Below, in pieces: positions 33,285 through 48,200 of a stretch of 64,000 nt of DNA (position 1 is the first letter of the stretch; every line of letters begins with the position of its first letter). The position numbers were made by a program, and so were the translations under genes. Origin of the DNA: CAYVIB01 sp964451365 (GTDB lineage Bacteria; Pseudomonadota; Gammaproteobacteria; Pseudomonadales; Cellvibrionaceae). The notes below the pieces were generated by a model that was not told the DNA's origin, ran no database searches, and saw only the letters and a list, made by a program, of their open reading frames with translations. The stretch lies in the NCBI GenBank assembly GCA_964451365.1, contig CAYVIB010000006.1:119334-183333 (forward strand), given 5' to 3'.

Positions 33285-36200
33285 CTATAGCCCTACATTC
33301 AGTTCTTCCAGTTCATCCTCATACAGCTGATCGTTGGGCAGGCGTATGGAAATATCGTCGTAGAAGTAGTTTGTTACGGCTGTAAAGATCGCCGGATTGA
33401 CATCTTCCAGTTCTTCCACCTCCACCAGCTGTTCGCCACCCAGGCTGATCAGGTCGAGCAAGTCCAATTGCAAGGACTGGTTGATAAATGTCTCTGGCTC
33501 AGTGTTAAAGCCCCAGAAGGGACGCAAGCTTCGAACGCCCTGGAATTCAAGGGTATCCCGAACGTATATAACAAGTGGCCGGCCGCCAAAGCCAATCTCA
33601 CCGAAAGGTGCCAGCAGTACAGCATTGCGCCCGACAATATCCGGCTGGGTGGCATCCGGATTACCGGTGGCCAGAATGCTGCCGGTTACCGACTCAATGG
33701 TAATCAGGCCTTCATTATAATTCGCATTGCTCACTCCGCCTGCCAGCCTCGCATCAGCCTGGTTTCGGTCGTAGGCATTATCGGGTTCGTTATTAAATAC
33801 GATATCGCCGGTATCATTACTGATGTAGATATCCCCGTTGTTCCGCAACCTGTCGATAAGAATTGCATCGGTATTATTGATCCTGACATTACCGTCGTTA
33901 TTAACCACAAACAGTTCAGCAACATCGAGTTCGAACACCGCGCGATCATTCGTACCGCCAACTCCGTCATTACCCGTTATTTCAACGCGGTTTGCCACGA
34001 TATCGGCGCTGCCTTCCAGCATGTCCGTTATTCTCGCCCCGGACTGCAGAGAAATAGTTCCCGTACCAGCGCTGATATCGGTCACGTCGATATTTCCGTC
34101 TGCAATATAACTTACCAGCCCATCAACCGAAGCCGTTTGGGCGGATGTACCCATGGCAATATTACCTGTTGTTTCCAACAAGATATCGCCGCCTGCTGAG
34201 CTAATCTGGCCATTATGTTGTATACCCGCGGAACCGGAACTCAGCGAAATCCCGCCGCCAGTACCGTTTAACGCTCCATCCAGATTGATTCCGCCGCTCT
34301 CGCTCGTCAACAGAATATCGTTGGCGGTGACACTGTTTTCGATGGCTATGTTGTTTGCCTGTACGTTTACCCCGCCGTTCACATTAATGACGTTGGCAAT
34401 GGTCGCGGTACCACTTTGCGCATCAAGATTGACACCTCCCGCCTGGATCGCGCCGTTAATGACAAGGCCTGTTGAGCGGGTATTCAGGGTGCCGGAGCCA
34501 TCAAAATTGGCGAGAATCAGCTGGTTGCTGTCCACCAGGGTAACGTCCGTTGCATCCACTACCGAAACACTGTTGAAATCGTTGCTGTTGTTATCCAACC
34601 CAATACTGGAAGTCGATTCAAGCGTGGCAAGCCCGTTGACAACGATTGGACCGGAATCCAGTATTTCGCCGGTGGATATCACGTTAAATGTTTGAGCCGA
34701 AACGCCTGCAAGATACGTTGTCGAATTATTCACTAACGCAATACTGTTGTTCGCCGCGTTCAGGCTGACAGGGCCCTCGAACGTATTCGATGGGTTTGCC
34801 AACTCGATGTTTCCGTTGTTTGCGGTAATGGAGACTGCACCTTGCGACGACAGCGCTGCGCTGGAAGATACCTGCCCCGCGGCAATCAGGTTAAACCTAT
34901 TGGCGGTTGAGAGTTCACCGATATTAATACTGTCGCTGTTCTCCAGGTAAATATCGCCATTGGCGGCCCTGACCAGCAGGTTATCCACGTCCATCACCAC
35001 GTTGTTATCCAGGCCTCCCACCTGCCCTGTCGCGCTGAAAAGAACGGTGTTCGCCACAACCATTGCGTCGTCATTCGCTGAAACCGCCGAGTTGCGGATA
35101 GAAAGTTGTTCCGGCACGTTGACAACCCCGTCTATCATCACCGTATCGTCGGCAGCACCCGCTATGATCAGATTATTCTTATTGTCGTAATCGATAGGGG
35201 CATGGTTTTCAATAGTTATCCTGTTGTTGCTCAGGGCAATATTTTCCGCGTTCACGCTGCCGTTAACAGTTAACAAACCGGCTGTCACATTATCCTGAAT
35301 GACTTCGGCGGTACGATAACTGACAGTGTAAGCATTGGATGCGGAATCGCTGTAAACCAGGCGACTTTCGCCTGCCACGTCGGGCGAGTAGGCAACAGAA
35401 TAAGTTTCGTTACCTCCCGATATAATCAACGTGTCATTCTGGTCCCCGCCGATAAAGTCGAGTTCTCCACGGGTCGCGGCGGCGATGGTAAGGTTAACGA
35501 CATCATTGCCTCCCGCTCCGGTGATATCGCCGGTAACGGAGCCGCCGTTTACAGTGAAAACGTCTCGACCACTGCCGCCTACCAAATGATTAAAATCAGT
35601 AAAGATCAGGCCATTTAAAGTCCCATCGTTAACGCCGGAAAGAAGTTCCCACGTATTGGGCACATTATCCGCTATCAATGTGCTATTGCGATTATTACCG
35701 ACAAACCGTTCAATCTCCCGCATGCTGTTGGCGCTGTTGCCCAGCCTGACGGATACCGTAGCCAGCAGGCTCATATCGACAACATCTTCGTTTGATTCGT
35801 CTCCGCCATCAAGATAACCGGTAATAGCACCCAGCAGGGAAAACTCGAAATAGTCGTTCGCATTATTGCCGACGAGGTTATCGAATCCGTCAAACATAAT
35901 GATATCGTTCAACCGGCCTTCGTTTTCCGTTTCTATCGTCCAGGTATTGGATACGGAAACCAGGTTCGGATCATTGCCCGCAATAAGCGTATTGTTGTAG
36001 GCGGTATTTGCCGAGATTGTTTCAAACCGTATTGCATTCAGTTCGTTTTGTATGTTGTTGTCAACCGAATCCAGAACCACGGAAACATCCCGCGTCAAAC
36101 CGGCCAGGCGAAGCTCGTCCGCCCCGCCGCCGCCGTCCAGCAAACCAGTTACATTGTCTTCACCATCAAAAACAAACAGGTCAGCGACACTGCCGCCGGA

Positions 36201-39200
36201 CAGGTTGGCGAATCCGTCGAAAGCGGTAGTGGTTGCGGCAAGGATGTTGCCCGTGTGCTCGATGTTACCCTGATTTATACCGTTGATGTTCCAGGTGTTG
36301 GCTCTGTTGTCGGCTATTAATCGATTATTGTTGTTTTCGTTGGCGGTAACGTTTTCGATATTGGTGATATTGAGGTTATTGTTAACTGTTGAGCCTATCT
36401 GAACTGTAACGTCCACACCATCGTTCAGGCCGGAAAGATCCACCGAGTCACCCACGCCGGAGCCGCCGTCAATAAGGCCTGTTACAGATGCGGTTCCCTG
36501 AAGTTCAAAGCTGTCGACAACGGTATCACTGCCCGTCAGGTTGGTGAAGTTGGCAAAATCAATTCCATTGACCTCTCCACCGTTATCGGTATCTATTGTC
36601 CATGCGTGGCTGACTCCCAGGTTACCGGCAATCAAGGTATTGTTGTTACCTTCATTGGCAATAACACTGTGTATGTTAACCAGATTAAGGATATTGGCGA
36701 GACTGCCGTTAAGTTGTGCCACAAGATCCCGGCCGGTTGTCTCGGTTGCCCCGCTGTCGGCATCGACAACATTTCGACCGCCACGGCCATCAATCTCACC
36801 CGTTACATGGGCGCCGTCGTAAAATGTGAATGTATCGTCCAGGCTACCGCCAACCAGTCTGTCGAAATTGACAAAGGACACCACAGGGCCGGATATTCCT
36901 TCCTGGTATCGGCCATCATTAATTCCATCGGCCAGAACAACATCGCCATCGAAATTACTTATGGTCCAGATATTTCCGTCATAGTCACGGCCAACCAGTG
37001 TGCGCCGCTGGCCTTCTCCCACAGTGCCGGGACGGTAACCGGTAAAACCTTCAACACCTGTTATACCGTTAACACCGTCACCAATGTACACCGTGTGTGC
37101 CACTGGGATACCGGAGAAATCGACCGCATCAAAGGAATCGGCTGGCTGGCCCGCGCCATCAATCGTGCCATCCACCCCTGCCGCCGAGCCTACAAGCGTA
37201 AAGGTATCCGCGCCGTTACCACCGGTAATATTCTGGAAACCGATAAAGCGGGTCGTTGTTCCTGCGTCTATATCCTCCAGGGTACCGGTATTGCGACCAT
37301 CAAACGTCCAGAAGTTGAGGCTGTTATTGCCGATAAGTTCATTGAATTCGCCGCTGGCGCCGGACGGTGCTTCAGCAACTTCAATCTGCTCTATTGCGAC
37401 AAAATTGATATCGGAACTTCCGTTGCCCATAGTCACGGTTAACCCGCCACCGAGCTGGACTGCATCAATAGAGTCGCCAGCTATATGATTGCCGCCATCA
37501 ATTACACCGCTCAGGCTTCCTGTGATACCGCCGGCGCTTACGAATGTGTAACTGTCATCGCCATTACCGCCGGTTAAGTTTTCAATTTCCAGAAAATCAA
37601 TTGTGGCTCCGTTCGTCAGCGTGCCTTCGTCGGCGTCGGTAATACGCCACTGGTTTGTCACACTGGAATCGGCTCCGACAAGCATGTCGTTGTCATTACC
37701 ACCATTTAACAGCAACGAGAGGCCTTCCGCTATCAGGGAAAACGTATCGTTACCATCGCCACCGAATATGCCGTTGGTTACGTTGGCGCCGACTGTAAAC
37801 TGGTCCGACCCACCTCCGCCATTCACCTGCAATAAAGAAGCGGTGATCGTGAAATTATCGGCTCCATCACCGCCGGTGGCGGTCTCAATTCCTGAAAATC
37901 CTGTTTGACCTCCATCATTGTCGGTAAACCGGTTGTTCGCGCCATCGATTATCCATGTTCCACCGCCATTATGCGTCACCTCCATGGAATCCGCGCCGAC
38001 GGTTCCTGAATCGGCAATCGTGGCGGTAACACCAGTTTCACCAACTAAATAGCGGTCTTCACCATCGCGACCGTCCACGGTACCATCAAAACTGCCGGCA
38101 ATATTGACGGTATCCACTCCCGAGCCGCCCTGTACACTATCCACGCTTGAGAATGCTGTAACAGCGCCAGCTGCCGTTGCCGTGCCGCCCGTGGTGTCGG
38201 TGCCATCGAATGTCCACCAGGTGTCTTCCGAGTGCTCAATTCGCAGAATATCCAGTTCGCCATTGCCACCGTCGATTGAGTAGGCATAACCGGAAGCATT
38301 GATAATGAATTCGTCGTCGCCATCAGCACCGTTGATATCCCCTTCCAGGTTGGCGGAGAGAGTAAATCGATCCGTTCCGGTCCCACCTGTCAGGTTCTCA
38401 ACTTCCTCAAAGTTAACCACAGCGTTGTTGGTCAGGGTGCCTTCATTAATCGCAACAATCTGCCAATCATTTACCGAAATGGAATCGGGACCGATTAACG
38501 TATCCCCGTCAGAACCGCCATTAAGCAGCAGTGTCAGGCCTTCAGCCAGCAGGGTGAAAACGTCCTCGCCGCCGTTACCGAAAACCCCATTTGTCACATC
38601 TGCGCCAAGGAAAAACCGGTCGGAACCGCCGCCGCCATTTACCTGACGTAATGAAGAAGCGATAGTGAAATTGTCCGCACCGTCACCACCCGTGGCAATT
38701 TCCACTCCGGAAAAAACCGTATTCCCGGCTGAATCGTCAGTAACGCTGCTGTCGCCACCAGCGATTGTCCATGTTGTATCCGTATCATGGGCAACAACAA
38801 GCGAATCGTTACCGGTCGCGCCACTATCGTTGATTTCCGTTTGTACACCCGCGTTAACTATTGTGTAAGTGTCTCCATTACCACGACCGTCAATAACGCC
38901 GGCGTAGTTAGTGTAAAAATTAACTGTATCGACACCCTCACCACCATTAATAACCTCTACCAATTGAAACTCAGTGGCTTCGCTTGCGCTCTCCGCTTGA
39001 ACGGTTGAGCCATCATTATCAAAAATCCATTGGTTATTGTCCGCGTGTTCGACGTTTAGTGTATCGCCATCTCCACCTTCACCATTAATAGCATAGCTAT
39101 ACATACTACTGTTGATATTAAAGGTGTCATTGTCGTCACCGCCGTTAAGGCCTGCGCTTGCAGCAGCCGACAGATTGAAGATATCCTGCCCTCCCCGGCC

Positions 39201-42200
39201 ATTCACGGAACTGGCGGAATCAAACGTACCGGTAACAACAAAAGTGTCCCGGGCACTTCCACCATTTAGTTCTCCCATATTGGAGAAGCTGATTAGTCCA
39301 TCGTCCGTACTTACCTGCTCTTCACCACCATCAAGCGCCCAATTGCTTTCCGCGGCATGATTTATATTGAGAACCGTCGAGTCGCTGGAACCTATTAACG
39401 TGGCGTTTACCGCTGGCGCATCAATATTAAAAACATCAAAACCCGTATTACCTTCAAGGCGGCCAAACGATGCGCTGAGGTTGAAAATATCGTTACCCGC
39501 GCTTCCCTCACCGGTTTCCATCTCTGAAAAGGTAATCTGGCCAGGGCTATCGTCCTGATTTGTTATGGTGCCGGAGGTCAGACTGATGTCCCACTCGATA
39601 TCTCCACCGTGTCCTATTGCCAGCGTATCCATATCATCACCACCGGTAAGAACGGTAACAACGCTTGCCGAGAGAATGTTAAATATATTGTCCCCCGCGC
39701 CGCCAGTTGCTCCGCCCACAATCGAAGCCTGAAGATTAAAAGTATCTCCGCCGTCACGGCCATTGACCGCGCCAGCGAACTCACCGGTAACATCAAACGT
39801 ATCCGCTCCCAGACTGCCATTAACGATTTGAATATCGGAAAAGAACACCGAAGCTGATCCAACCGATACTTCCTCCCCGTCACCATTCAACGTCCAATCG
39901 GCGGGCTGGGAATGTGTGAGAGTTAATGTATCGTTGTCTGAATCCGCGCCGCCTGTCAGTCTTAAATCGCTATTGTAATAACTGACGTTAAAAGTATCCG
40001 CGCCTTCGCCACCGAGAACTTCCGAGTTGACAGCAGCGGCCAGATTGAAAATGTCATTCCCTTCCTCGCCGTTCAGAACACCTGAAAAGGCGGAGGTAAC
40101 ATGAAAGGTATCGCCGCTGTCGCCACCCATTATCCGATTGACGTTACCATCTATATGAAAAATATCCTGTCCGTCGCCACCCAGAATCTCCTCAATCATG
40201 GAAAATCCGCTTAGCAGAATAGAGTCGATGGTACCGCTCTCACTACTGTTAATTCTCCAAGTGGTCGATTCGTTTGGACCGGTAATGGAATCCGTGCCGG
40301 AACCTTCCCCACCGGATATTGTTCCGGTAAGTAAGCCACCTTCCAGAAAGTAAAAGTTATCATTTTGGTTGCCACCGGTTAACGACGAGAAACCGGTATA
40401 AATGCGCTCGTTAATCCGGACGGAATCTTCTCCAACGATGTACCAGTCACGGGTGACATTACCGCCCGAGAGCTCATTATTCACCTCGGCATCGACAAGA
40501 AAGACTTCGATATCTTGAGTATTAAACCCTTCAACACCCTCACCATCCAGGTTGACGACGGCGGGGCCGTAATCCCGCAAATCCAGGGTATCGTTTTCAG
40601 TTTCTTCGCCGCCATTGACTATTCCGGAAATATTTGCATTCAAACTTACATCAAAGTAATCATCCTCGTCATTTCCGGTAAGGTTTTCGATGCCGGTGAA
40701 ATTTTCAACAAAGGTGGTTGAGCCATCGCTATTGGTGATATTTCCTGCGTCGTCACCAGTGATGTTCCACTTGTTAGCGACTTCGTTTAACGCAACGATA
40801 AAATCCTGCAAGCCTGACCCGCCGGTGATGCGATTGATAGACCCGCCACTACTACGTAAGTTAAAAGTATCCGAAGCGTCGCTGCCTTCTATGGTTTCGA
40901 TGCCGGTGAAACCATTGTTTCCACCTCCGTTTAGCCAACTGATATCGCCACTTCCAGCACCGGTGATATCCCAGGTATTTGCGGAAGCATGCTCCGATTG
41001 CAGAACATCCAGTCCGCTTCCAGCACCGCCATCAAGGGTGCCACTCCAGATGCTTGCCGCCGGAAAGAAAAAACGATCGTTCGCGCTCCCGCCCTGCAAC
41101 ATGCGGATATTCAGGAAGCTGCTGATTAACGTGGTTGCGGGATCGCCGTCATCCGACAATTCACCCGAGGATTCTCCGGTGATACCCCAAGTGACATTCT
41201 GCTCCGGACCTGCCAAGGTGTTGATGCCAGTGCCGGCACCACCATCGATAAGCGTTATTGTTCCGGACCGATAGGAAAAATCATCCGTTCCCTGGTTACC
41301 GATAAGGCGATCCATTTCGGTAAAAGTCACGGTACTGTTTAGCGTGCTACTGGCGTCAATAATCCATTCATTGGACCGGTTGGCGGCGGTCAGCGTATTA
41401 ACGCCCCCTCCTCCGTTAATGGACGAAATCACCAGATCCGATGTGGAGCCAATGGTGAAATTATCGTTGCCTTCGTTACCGTTTATCTCTCCGGAGACAC
41501 TGCTTTCGATATCAAAAATATCGTTGCCGTCATCGCCATTCAGTGTACCGGCTATATTGGAAGTAATATTAAACTGGTCATTATTCCCGCCGGCATTCAC
41601 GCTGCCTGAAACGTTGTCACCCAAGTTGAAAATATCAATACCTTCTCCCCCAGCCAGATTGGGGATTGACTCAAAATTAAATCCATCAACACTTCCCTGG
41701 TCAGCTTCAGTGATATTCCACGTTACGGTATCGCTATTTTGGCTTGAGACAAACAACCGGTCATTTCCGCCCCGCCCATCAATATTCCCTGCCGTAAACT
41801 CGCCTTGCGTGACGTTAAACGAATCGATACCGCTTCCGCCCTCCAACTGCTGAAAACGGGTGAAGGCGGCAACGCGAGTAAAAGACGCCCCATCGGTAAT
41901 TGTTTGTGGAGAGTCAGAATCGACCGGACCACCATTAACAGTCCAGGTTGATGAAGCGTCCGGACCCCGCAGGGTATTGATGCCATCACCACCGTCTATC
42001 GAGCCCGTTATCGATGCACTGTTGGAACCGACATTCACTAGCGTAAACGAATCGCTTCCATTCCCGCCTTGCAGGCGGGCGAAATCGACAAACTCTATCG
42101 TACCGTTAATGATTCCGTCGTTCTCACCGTTGATGCGGGGGTCCTGATCTTCCGCGAGATAGGCTTCATCAAAATCGGAGATAACCCATATATCGCCGGT

Positions 42201-45200
42201 ATTATTACCAATGAGGGTACTGCCTTCGCTACCGATCATTCGCTCGGCACTAGTTACCAGATTAGTGCCATCCTCAAGATTAACTTCGAACTCACCAGTA
42301 ATATCGGAAAAATCCGCGATATCTGTCACGCCGTCGGCAGTACCTGCATGTATATCAATTCCGGTATCGCTGGCGTTGATCTTGAAGTAATCAATTTCCG
42401 AGTCCGAACCGAAAACAGCTTCAACCTCCGAAAAGGTAACTTCAACCGTGGAGTTTGTATTGGGGCCAATAATATTGGCCAGCACATTCACCCCCCCTCC
42501 ATTGAGAGCCCAATAGTTGGCGCTACCTTCAAAACCGAAGATCCGATCTTCGCTGACGTCACTGCCGGCATCCGTCCCACCAACAATGTTTGTGGCTATA
42601 TCAACCGCATTGATATTGAAGGTATCCGCACCTGCGCGGCCATTCACACCACCGGTAACATTGTGCCCGAGGTTAAAGGTATCGCTGCTGGAGCCACCAA
42701 AAAAGAAAGGAAAATCAAGGACCGTGATGGACTGAGTACCGCCACCGGCTAGGGCTATATCAATATCCGCGCTGTTAATAGCGGTAGTGGTCCATACAGT
42801 TGACAAGTTAGGAGCGGTAATACTTGTACCCGCAACATTATTCCCCGTGATGGTTTCGATCCCCTCCGCGCCGCCTACTGTGGACTCATCCACATCCAGG
42901 GTAATATTGAATGCTCCCGAAACATTACTGTAGTCAACCGAATCACCCAGTGAAGCACCAGCGACTAACGTCATTAATACGTCAGCAACCGCACCAAAGC
43001 TAAAATTGTCCGCCTGCGTATCGGAACCTTCCAATCGTTCCATCTCAGAAAAGGTTATTCTGGGACCTAAGTCCGCCGGTGCTTCCGTCCCATTGCTAAG
43101 TTCTCCGCCTTCAAGCGCATTGATATTCCAATAATTCGGCGAATCCTGGTATGCCGTTAAAATATCAATACTCGTATCAGTATCCTCTTCCCCGCCGTTT
43201 ATGATTGCATCAATGCCCGCCGCCAAAATTGTAAAAATATCAGCACCATTATCTCCTGCTATAGTGCCAGTGACGTTGGAAGATATATTGAAAGTATCGC
43301 TGTCCTCGCCACCATTAATATCACCTCCAACATCAGCATTGATATTGAAGATATCCGCGCCGGCCCCGCCATTAACTAATCCGGTGACGTCGGCATTAAG
43401 AGTAAACGTATCGACATCCGTGCCGCCATCGAGAATATTAAAATCTGTAAAAATCAGATCTGAAGTGCCAGTTAGCATGCCGGAATTCACCGTGTCTACC
43501 AACCAGTCGCTTGAAATACTTCCCACTGATAACGTGCTGTTAGTGCTATTACCCGTAACCCGTTCAATATTGAATATAGTGGAAGTAACTGTCTCGGAGT
43601 CCGATGGGTCAATGGAAACCACAACCGGCCCGGCAAGCGCGGAATAGTTTACCGAGTCCCCACCGCCCGAGCCGACATCACTGTTCCCGCCTCCGTCCAA
43701 AAGACCGGTAAAGCTTGCGCCGGTGTTAAATACAAAAGTATCGTCACCGCTGTTACCGGTCAGGTTCTGAATATCGATAAATTCCGTGAGAGGAAGTGCG
43801 CCGGAAGATACCGAACCGTCGTTTACTCCATCCGCTGCATCACTCAAGTCTCCAATTGTCCAGGTATGGTCATCGGAGGCCGCCGACACGAGTGTTATTT
43901 CGGTCCCGTCGCCTGTATTTCCGATCACACGCTCCAGTCCGGTGGTATTGATATCACCAGAGGCTGTTTCTGAACCCAGCTCCACAGTGAGCTGTGCTCC
44001 CACAGTCTCTACTTCCAGTGTATCCCTTAAAGTCTGGAGGCCACCATCAATCAGTCCGTCAAAGAGTCCACCGTTACGGAAGATAAATCTGTCATCCCCC
44101 GCTCCGCCATCCAGACTTTCCATGTCTGAAAAATTTATACCGTTTAAAGTGTTAGACGCTCCATCGGCGCCGTCAATTATCCAACTGACATCCGTGGACT
44201 CTCCCCAGGCAAGAGTATCAGTGCCGATACCGCCATTGACTGTATCGATACCATTAAACGTTATCCTTGCATTTGAAGTATTGGCATCAACCGTGATTTC
44301 ACTTTCGAGCGTGCTATCAGTGTCGAGAACGGTCCAGTAATTCATTAAATCCGGGCCGTTGAGAGTATCCGAACCTGAACCGCCATTAATGGAAGCGGTC
44401 ATTTCTATAGTACCCGGATCTGGGTCAACCGCAGCAGCTAAAGCAGCTTCAGACACCTGAATATTAAAAGTATCGTTATTGCCACCGCCGTTTATAACTA
44501 TATTGTCTGTTAAGGCGAGGATATTAAATGTATCGGTTCCGGCCCCGCCATTTAGAATGACATTATCAACAGCCGCTTCAATATCGAAAATATCATTACC
44601 GCTCTGACCGTTTATTGCAAAGTCCTGATCCGACATCCAGGCAGCATCGTTCCGCAATATAAAGGTATTTGCGGTACTTGAACCTCCGGTTGGTTCCCAG
44701 ACCGTGAAAGAACCGTCCGTGCTACCGCCGTTATCATTTGCCGATGCGCTAACAACGCCTTCCAGTAGAAATTCATTTGTTACATAAACTTCGATATTGC
44801 CAGCGCTGTTGTCCGAGGCATTTGCGTTATTCGTCACAATCGAAGGTATTAAGGTTTCCGTTTCATCATGGTTAGCGAGGATATGCACATTATCTCCGGA
44901 CAACGTTACATTGCCGCTCGCGGTCAGGCTGTCAGATTGTGTGCTGATATTGCTGATTTCGATAGTATCAGCCGATATATCGATGTCTCCGCCACTAGTA
45001 TTGCTGATCTGGGTGTCGGCGAGTTGAGAAAACGTACCGGAGTTTAAAGCCACCCAGTAAAGGCCTGCACTCGCGCCGGCAATAGTTGAGTCAGCTGCGA
45101 CAAAATCTTCCTGATCCCAAAATCTGGCCAGCCCCGCCCATACCCCAACTTGATAAAAGTCGTTCCCACTCTCTTCATCAAGCGCAACCGTATTGTCGAG

Positions 45201-48200
45201 CGCGGTAAACGTCGCCAAACCACTGACTTGTACAGATGAACCACCGGACTGAGTAATGTCGCCGCTGGCGCCAGCAGTAACAGTCAAATCTCCATTTACA
45301 ACAGACTCTTGCACAAAGTTGACAGAATTGATGTCAGTCAGTTGAACATCGTTGGCTCGAACTATTTGTATATTTGTAAAGTTGTTATCGACATCATCCA
45401 GCGTGATATCTCCAGGCGCAAGTTCGTTCCCAGCGATAAATTCAGTATCACCTCCTACAACTATGCCTGTCGCTCCGGCATCAGAAATCGAGCCTCCGGA
45501 ATCCGTTATAGAACCGCTTACGGTGGTAAGACTTAAGCCGTCATCAATGTCTACACTACCAAGATTGATATCGTTCGCATCCGTCAGCTCAAGATTGTCT
45601 GCCCTTGACACATTAAGCGTGCCGAAGTCGTTATTTTGGTTATAAAATAGAATATCACGCGTATTACTATCATCGGCGCCGATACTAAAATCGGTGTTGG
45701 ATACAATTACTGCATCCTCAGCAACATCATCGTCAGCGGTGTCTCCAGTACTTCCCGCAATATCCGTGAGTGTGCCACTGTTTGATATGGCCAGCGTTCC
45801 ATCGATGTCAGAACCGCCCAGCACAACATTTCCGCTATAGTTTGTTAACGAGACATCGCCCGCGCTGGAGAAGGCAAGAAAGCCATTAAAGTTGTTATCG
45901 TTACGATCCAAAGTGATCTCATTGAAAGCTGGGCCGTCGTTCGAGCCAACATCGAAATAACTGTCGCCGTGGATAGTCAGTGCAGCGTTATCAAATACAC
46001 TAATTGCATCCGTATCGCTTCTTGCTAATACGATTAAATTTCCACATGAACCTGTCGAATTAAAATCGCATGTGGAAGTAATGATAGAAGCAAAATCGGC
46101 GAGACTTTCTCCTGTTTGGCCGAAGTGGGCAATACCTTCGTCTCCGTCGGTCTGGGTTTCTATTTCACCCAGCGCCAGATTCCGGGAGCTGCGTAGTACG
46201 ACACTGCCTCCCGTTGAACGAATACTCCATGGATCCTGGCCGCTGCTTGCCCTATTAGTACTAACTACCACATAACCACTATTATCTTGGTTTTGAAAGT
46301 CCATTTCTCGCGCGGAAGCGATAACGTTACCATGGTTGGTATATATATCTGAATTAAAATCCAGCAAACCTTCGTTACCATCCAGACCATTGGCATTATT
46401 ATCTGAATCAGCGATTAGAATAACGTTTAGCAAATCAATAAGTCCTGGTCCGCTATCGGATATTTCTCCATTAAGCGTAATATCATTAGCAGCACTTAGG
46501 AAAAGAGTGGGAACTTCCGCGCCTTCTGAAGGTAATTCATAAATATCGTCGTCATAATAGGCTGTACCGTTATAGTTAAAATCTGAATTAAGGATAATGC
46601 TGCCTGTTGTTGAGGTAGCGCTAACGACAGGAACACTGGAGCGGTTGGTTTCAAGCCCCTGTACGTTGATCACCCCTAAAGATATGTTACCTTCCGCAAA
46701 AATAGTAACGTCGCCGCCGCCATCGTTATAGCCTGTATCAAGTTCGCCGCTTGTAGTTGTTACACTGGCAGGAAGACGGTTATTCTCCGGACTATCAGGA
46801 TCATAAACACCAATATTGATGTCACCGGCTTGTCCCACATCAAAGCCGTTCACTTCGGTCTCGTTTAACAAACTAAAATCGTCGACTTGGCCCGAATCGA
46901 GAATACCGGAGATGACTACCTCGCCTTCGGCTTGTATGTTGATATCACCGCCCAAGGTACGTATATCTTCGTAAATATTGACAGCACCTTCGCTATCGGC
47001 ATTGAGAATAAAATCTCCATAGCCACTTGCACCGCTGGTGGTGATATAAGAACGGTTGGTTGTTGTAGCGGTACCAAACGTGAAATTTGAAGAGTTAATA
47101 GTGAACGTGCCGCCTTCCGTTTCTATACGCGCACCATTACTATTGCCTCCGCTATCAATACCTATATTGACTGACTGTGTAAAAGTTAAGTTGACGTCCC
47201 CTCCCGCTGTCATCAGGCTTGAACGGTCACCATTATTCCCGCCGTCCCCTGTCAGTCGAAAGCTCTCCCCACTGGCGGTGAAGTTTCCTCCATTAGTATA
47301 AATATCATTGCCTTGCGAAATTTCGATATTACCGCCGGCCTGAAAATCAAGGCTTAACGCACCATTACCACCCTGTGCATTAATCTCGACACTATCTGTC
47401 GTCATTAGAATATCGTTGTCTGCAATTAGGGTAAGAGTGCGATCACTGTTCAGTGAATCTAGGTTGAGAGAAGCTTCGAAACTAATATTACCGACTTCAG
47501 CTCCATCATCCTCGCCTGCACCGCGGTTTGGATTATCTGTTTGAATGATAACATTAGAGCCAGAATTGCCAGGACCAGTGCCCTGTAACGCATTACGAAT
47601 ATCCGCAACCCTAATATTTGCTCCGCTAGCATTAGGATCAAAAACAGGCCCGTTAGGATCATCAATTCTGAATGTTGCGTCATTGGTAATAGTTATGTTG
47701 TAGGGATCAATCAACCATTCACCACTTAGCCCGCCTGCGGATCTAGCCGATGCACTCGGGACGGAATCAATTTCAAAACCGCTACGACCAGAAGTTTCAA
47801 TAAAACCGCCGCCGCCTCCATTTACACCTCCTCTAGCGTAAAGCTCACCGTAAATTCGTGCAGTATCTTCCGCAAAGGTGATAATTTTTCCTCCATTTCC
47901 CGCGTCATATGCATCCGCTGTTAAAGAGGTATCTTGTCCTAAATAAATAAAATCCGCGTTGCGAACCAAAGGGTTCGCACCGGTGCGATCACCACCCATT
48001 AATACATCACCACCGCCATGAACACCATCAGCGGAAATTCGGGCGTCACCAGTTAACCCAACATTAGCTCCCAAAAGTCGTATAGCGCCTCCCTGGCCCA
48101 TATTCGTAGCGCTGGCGGAAACAACAGCTTCTCCTTCTATCAAAGTGGTATCAGTGGAATGAAGTTCAATATCTCCGCCCCCACCCTGTGCCAACACAGC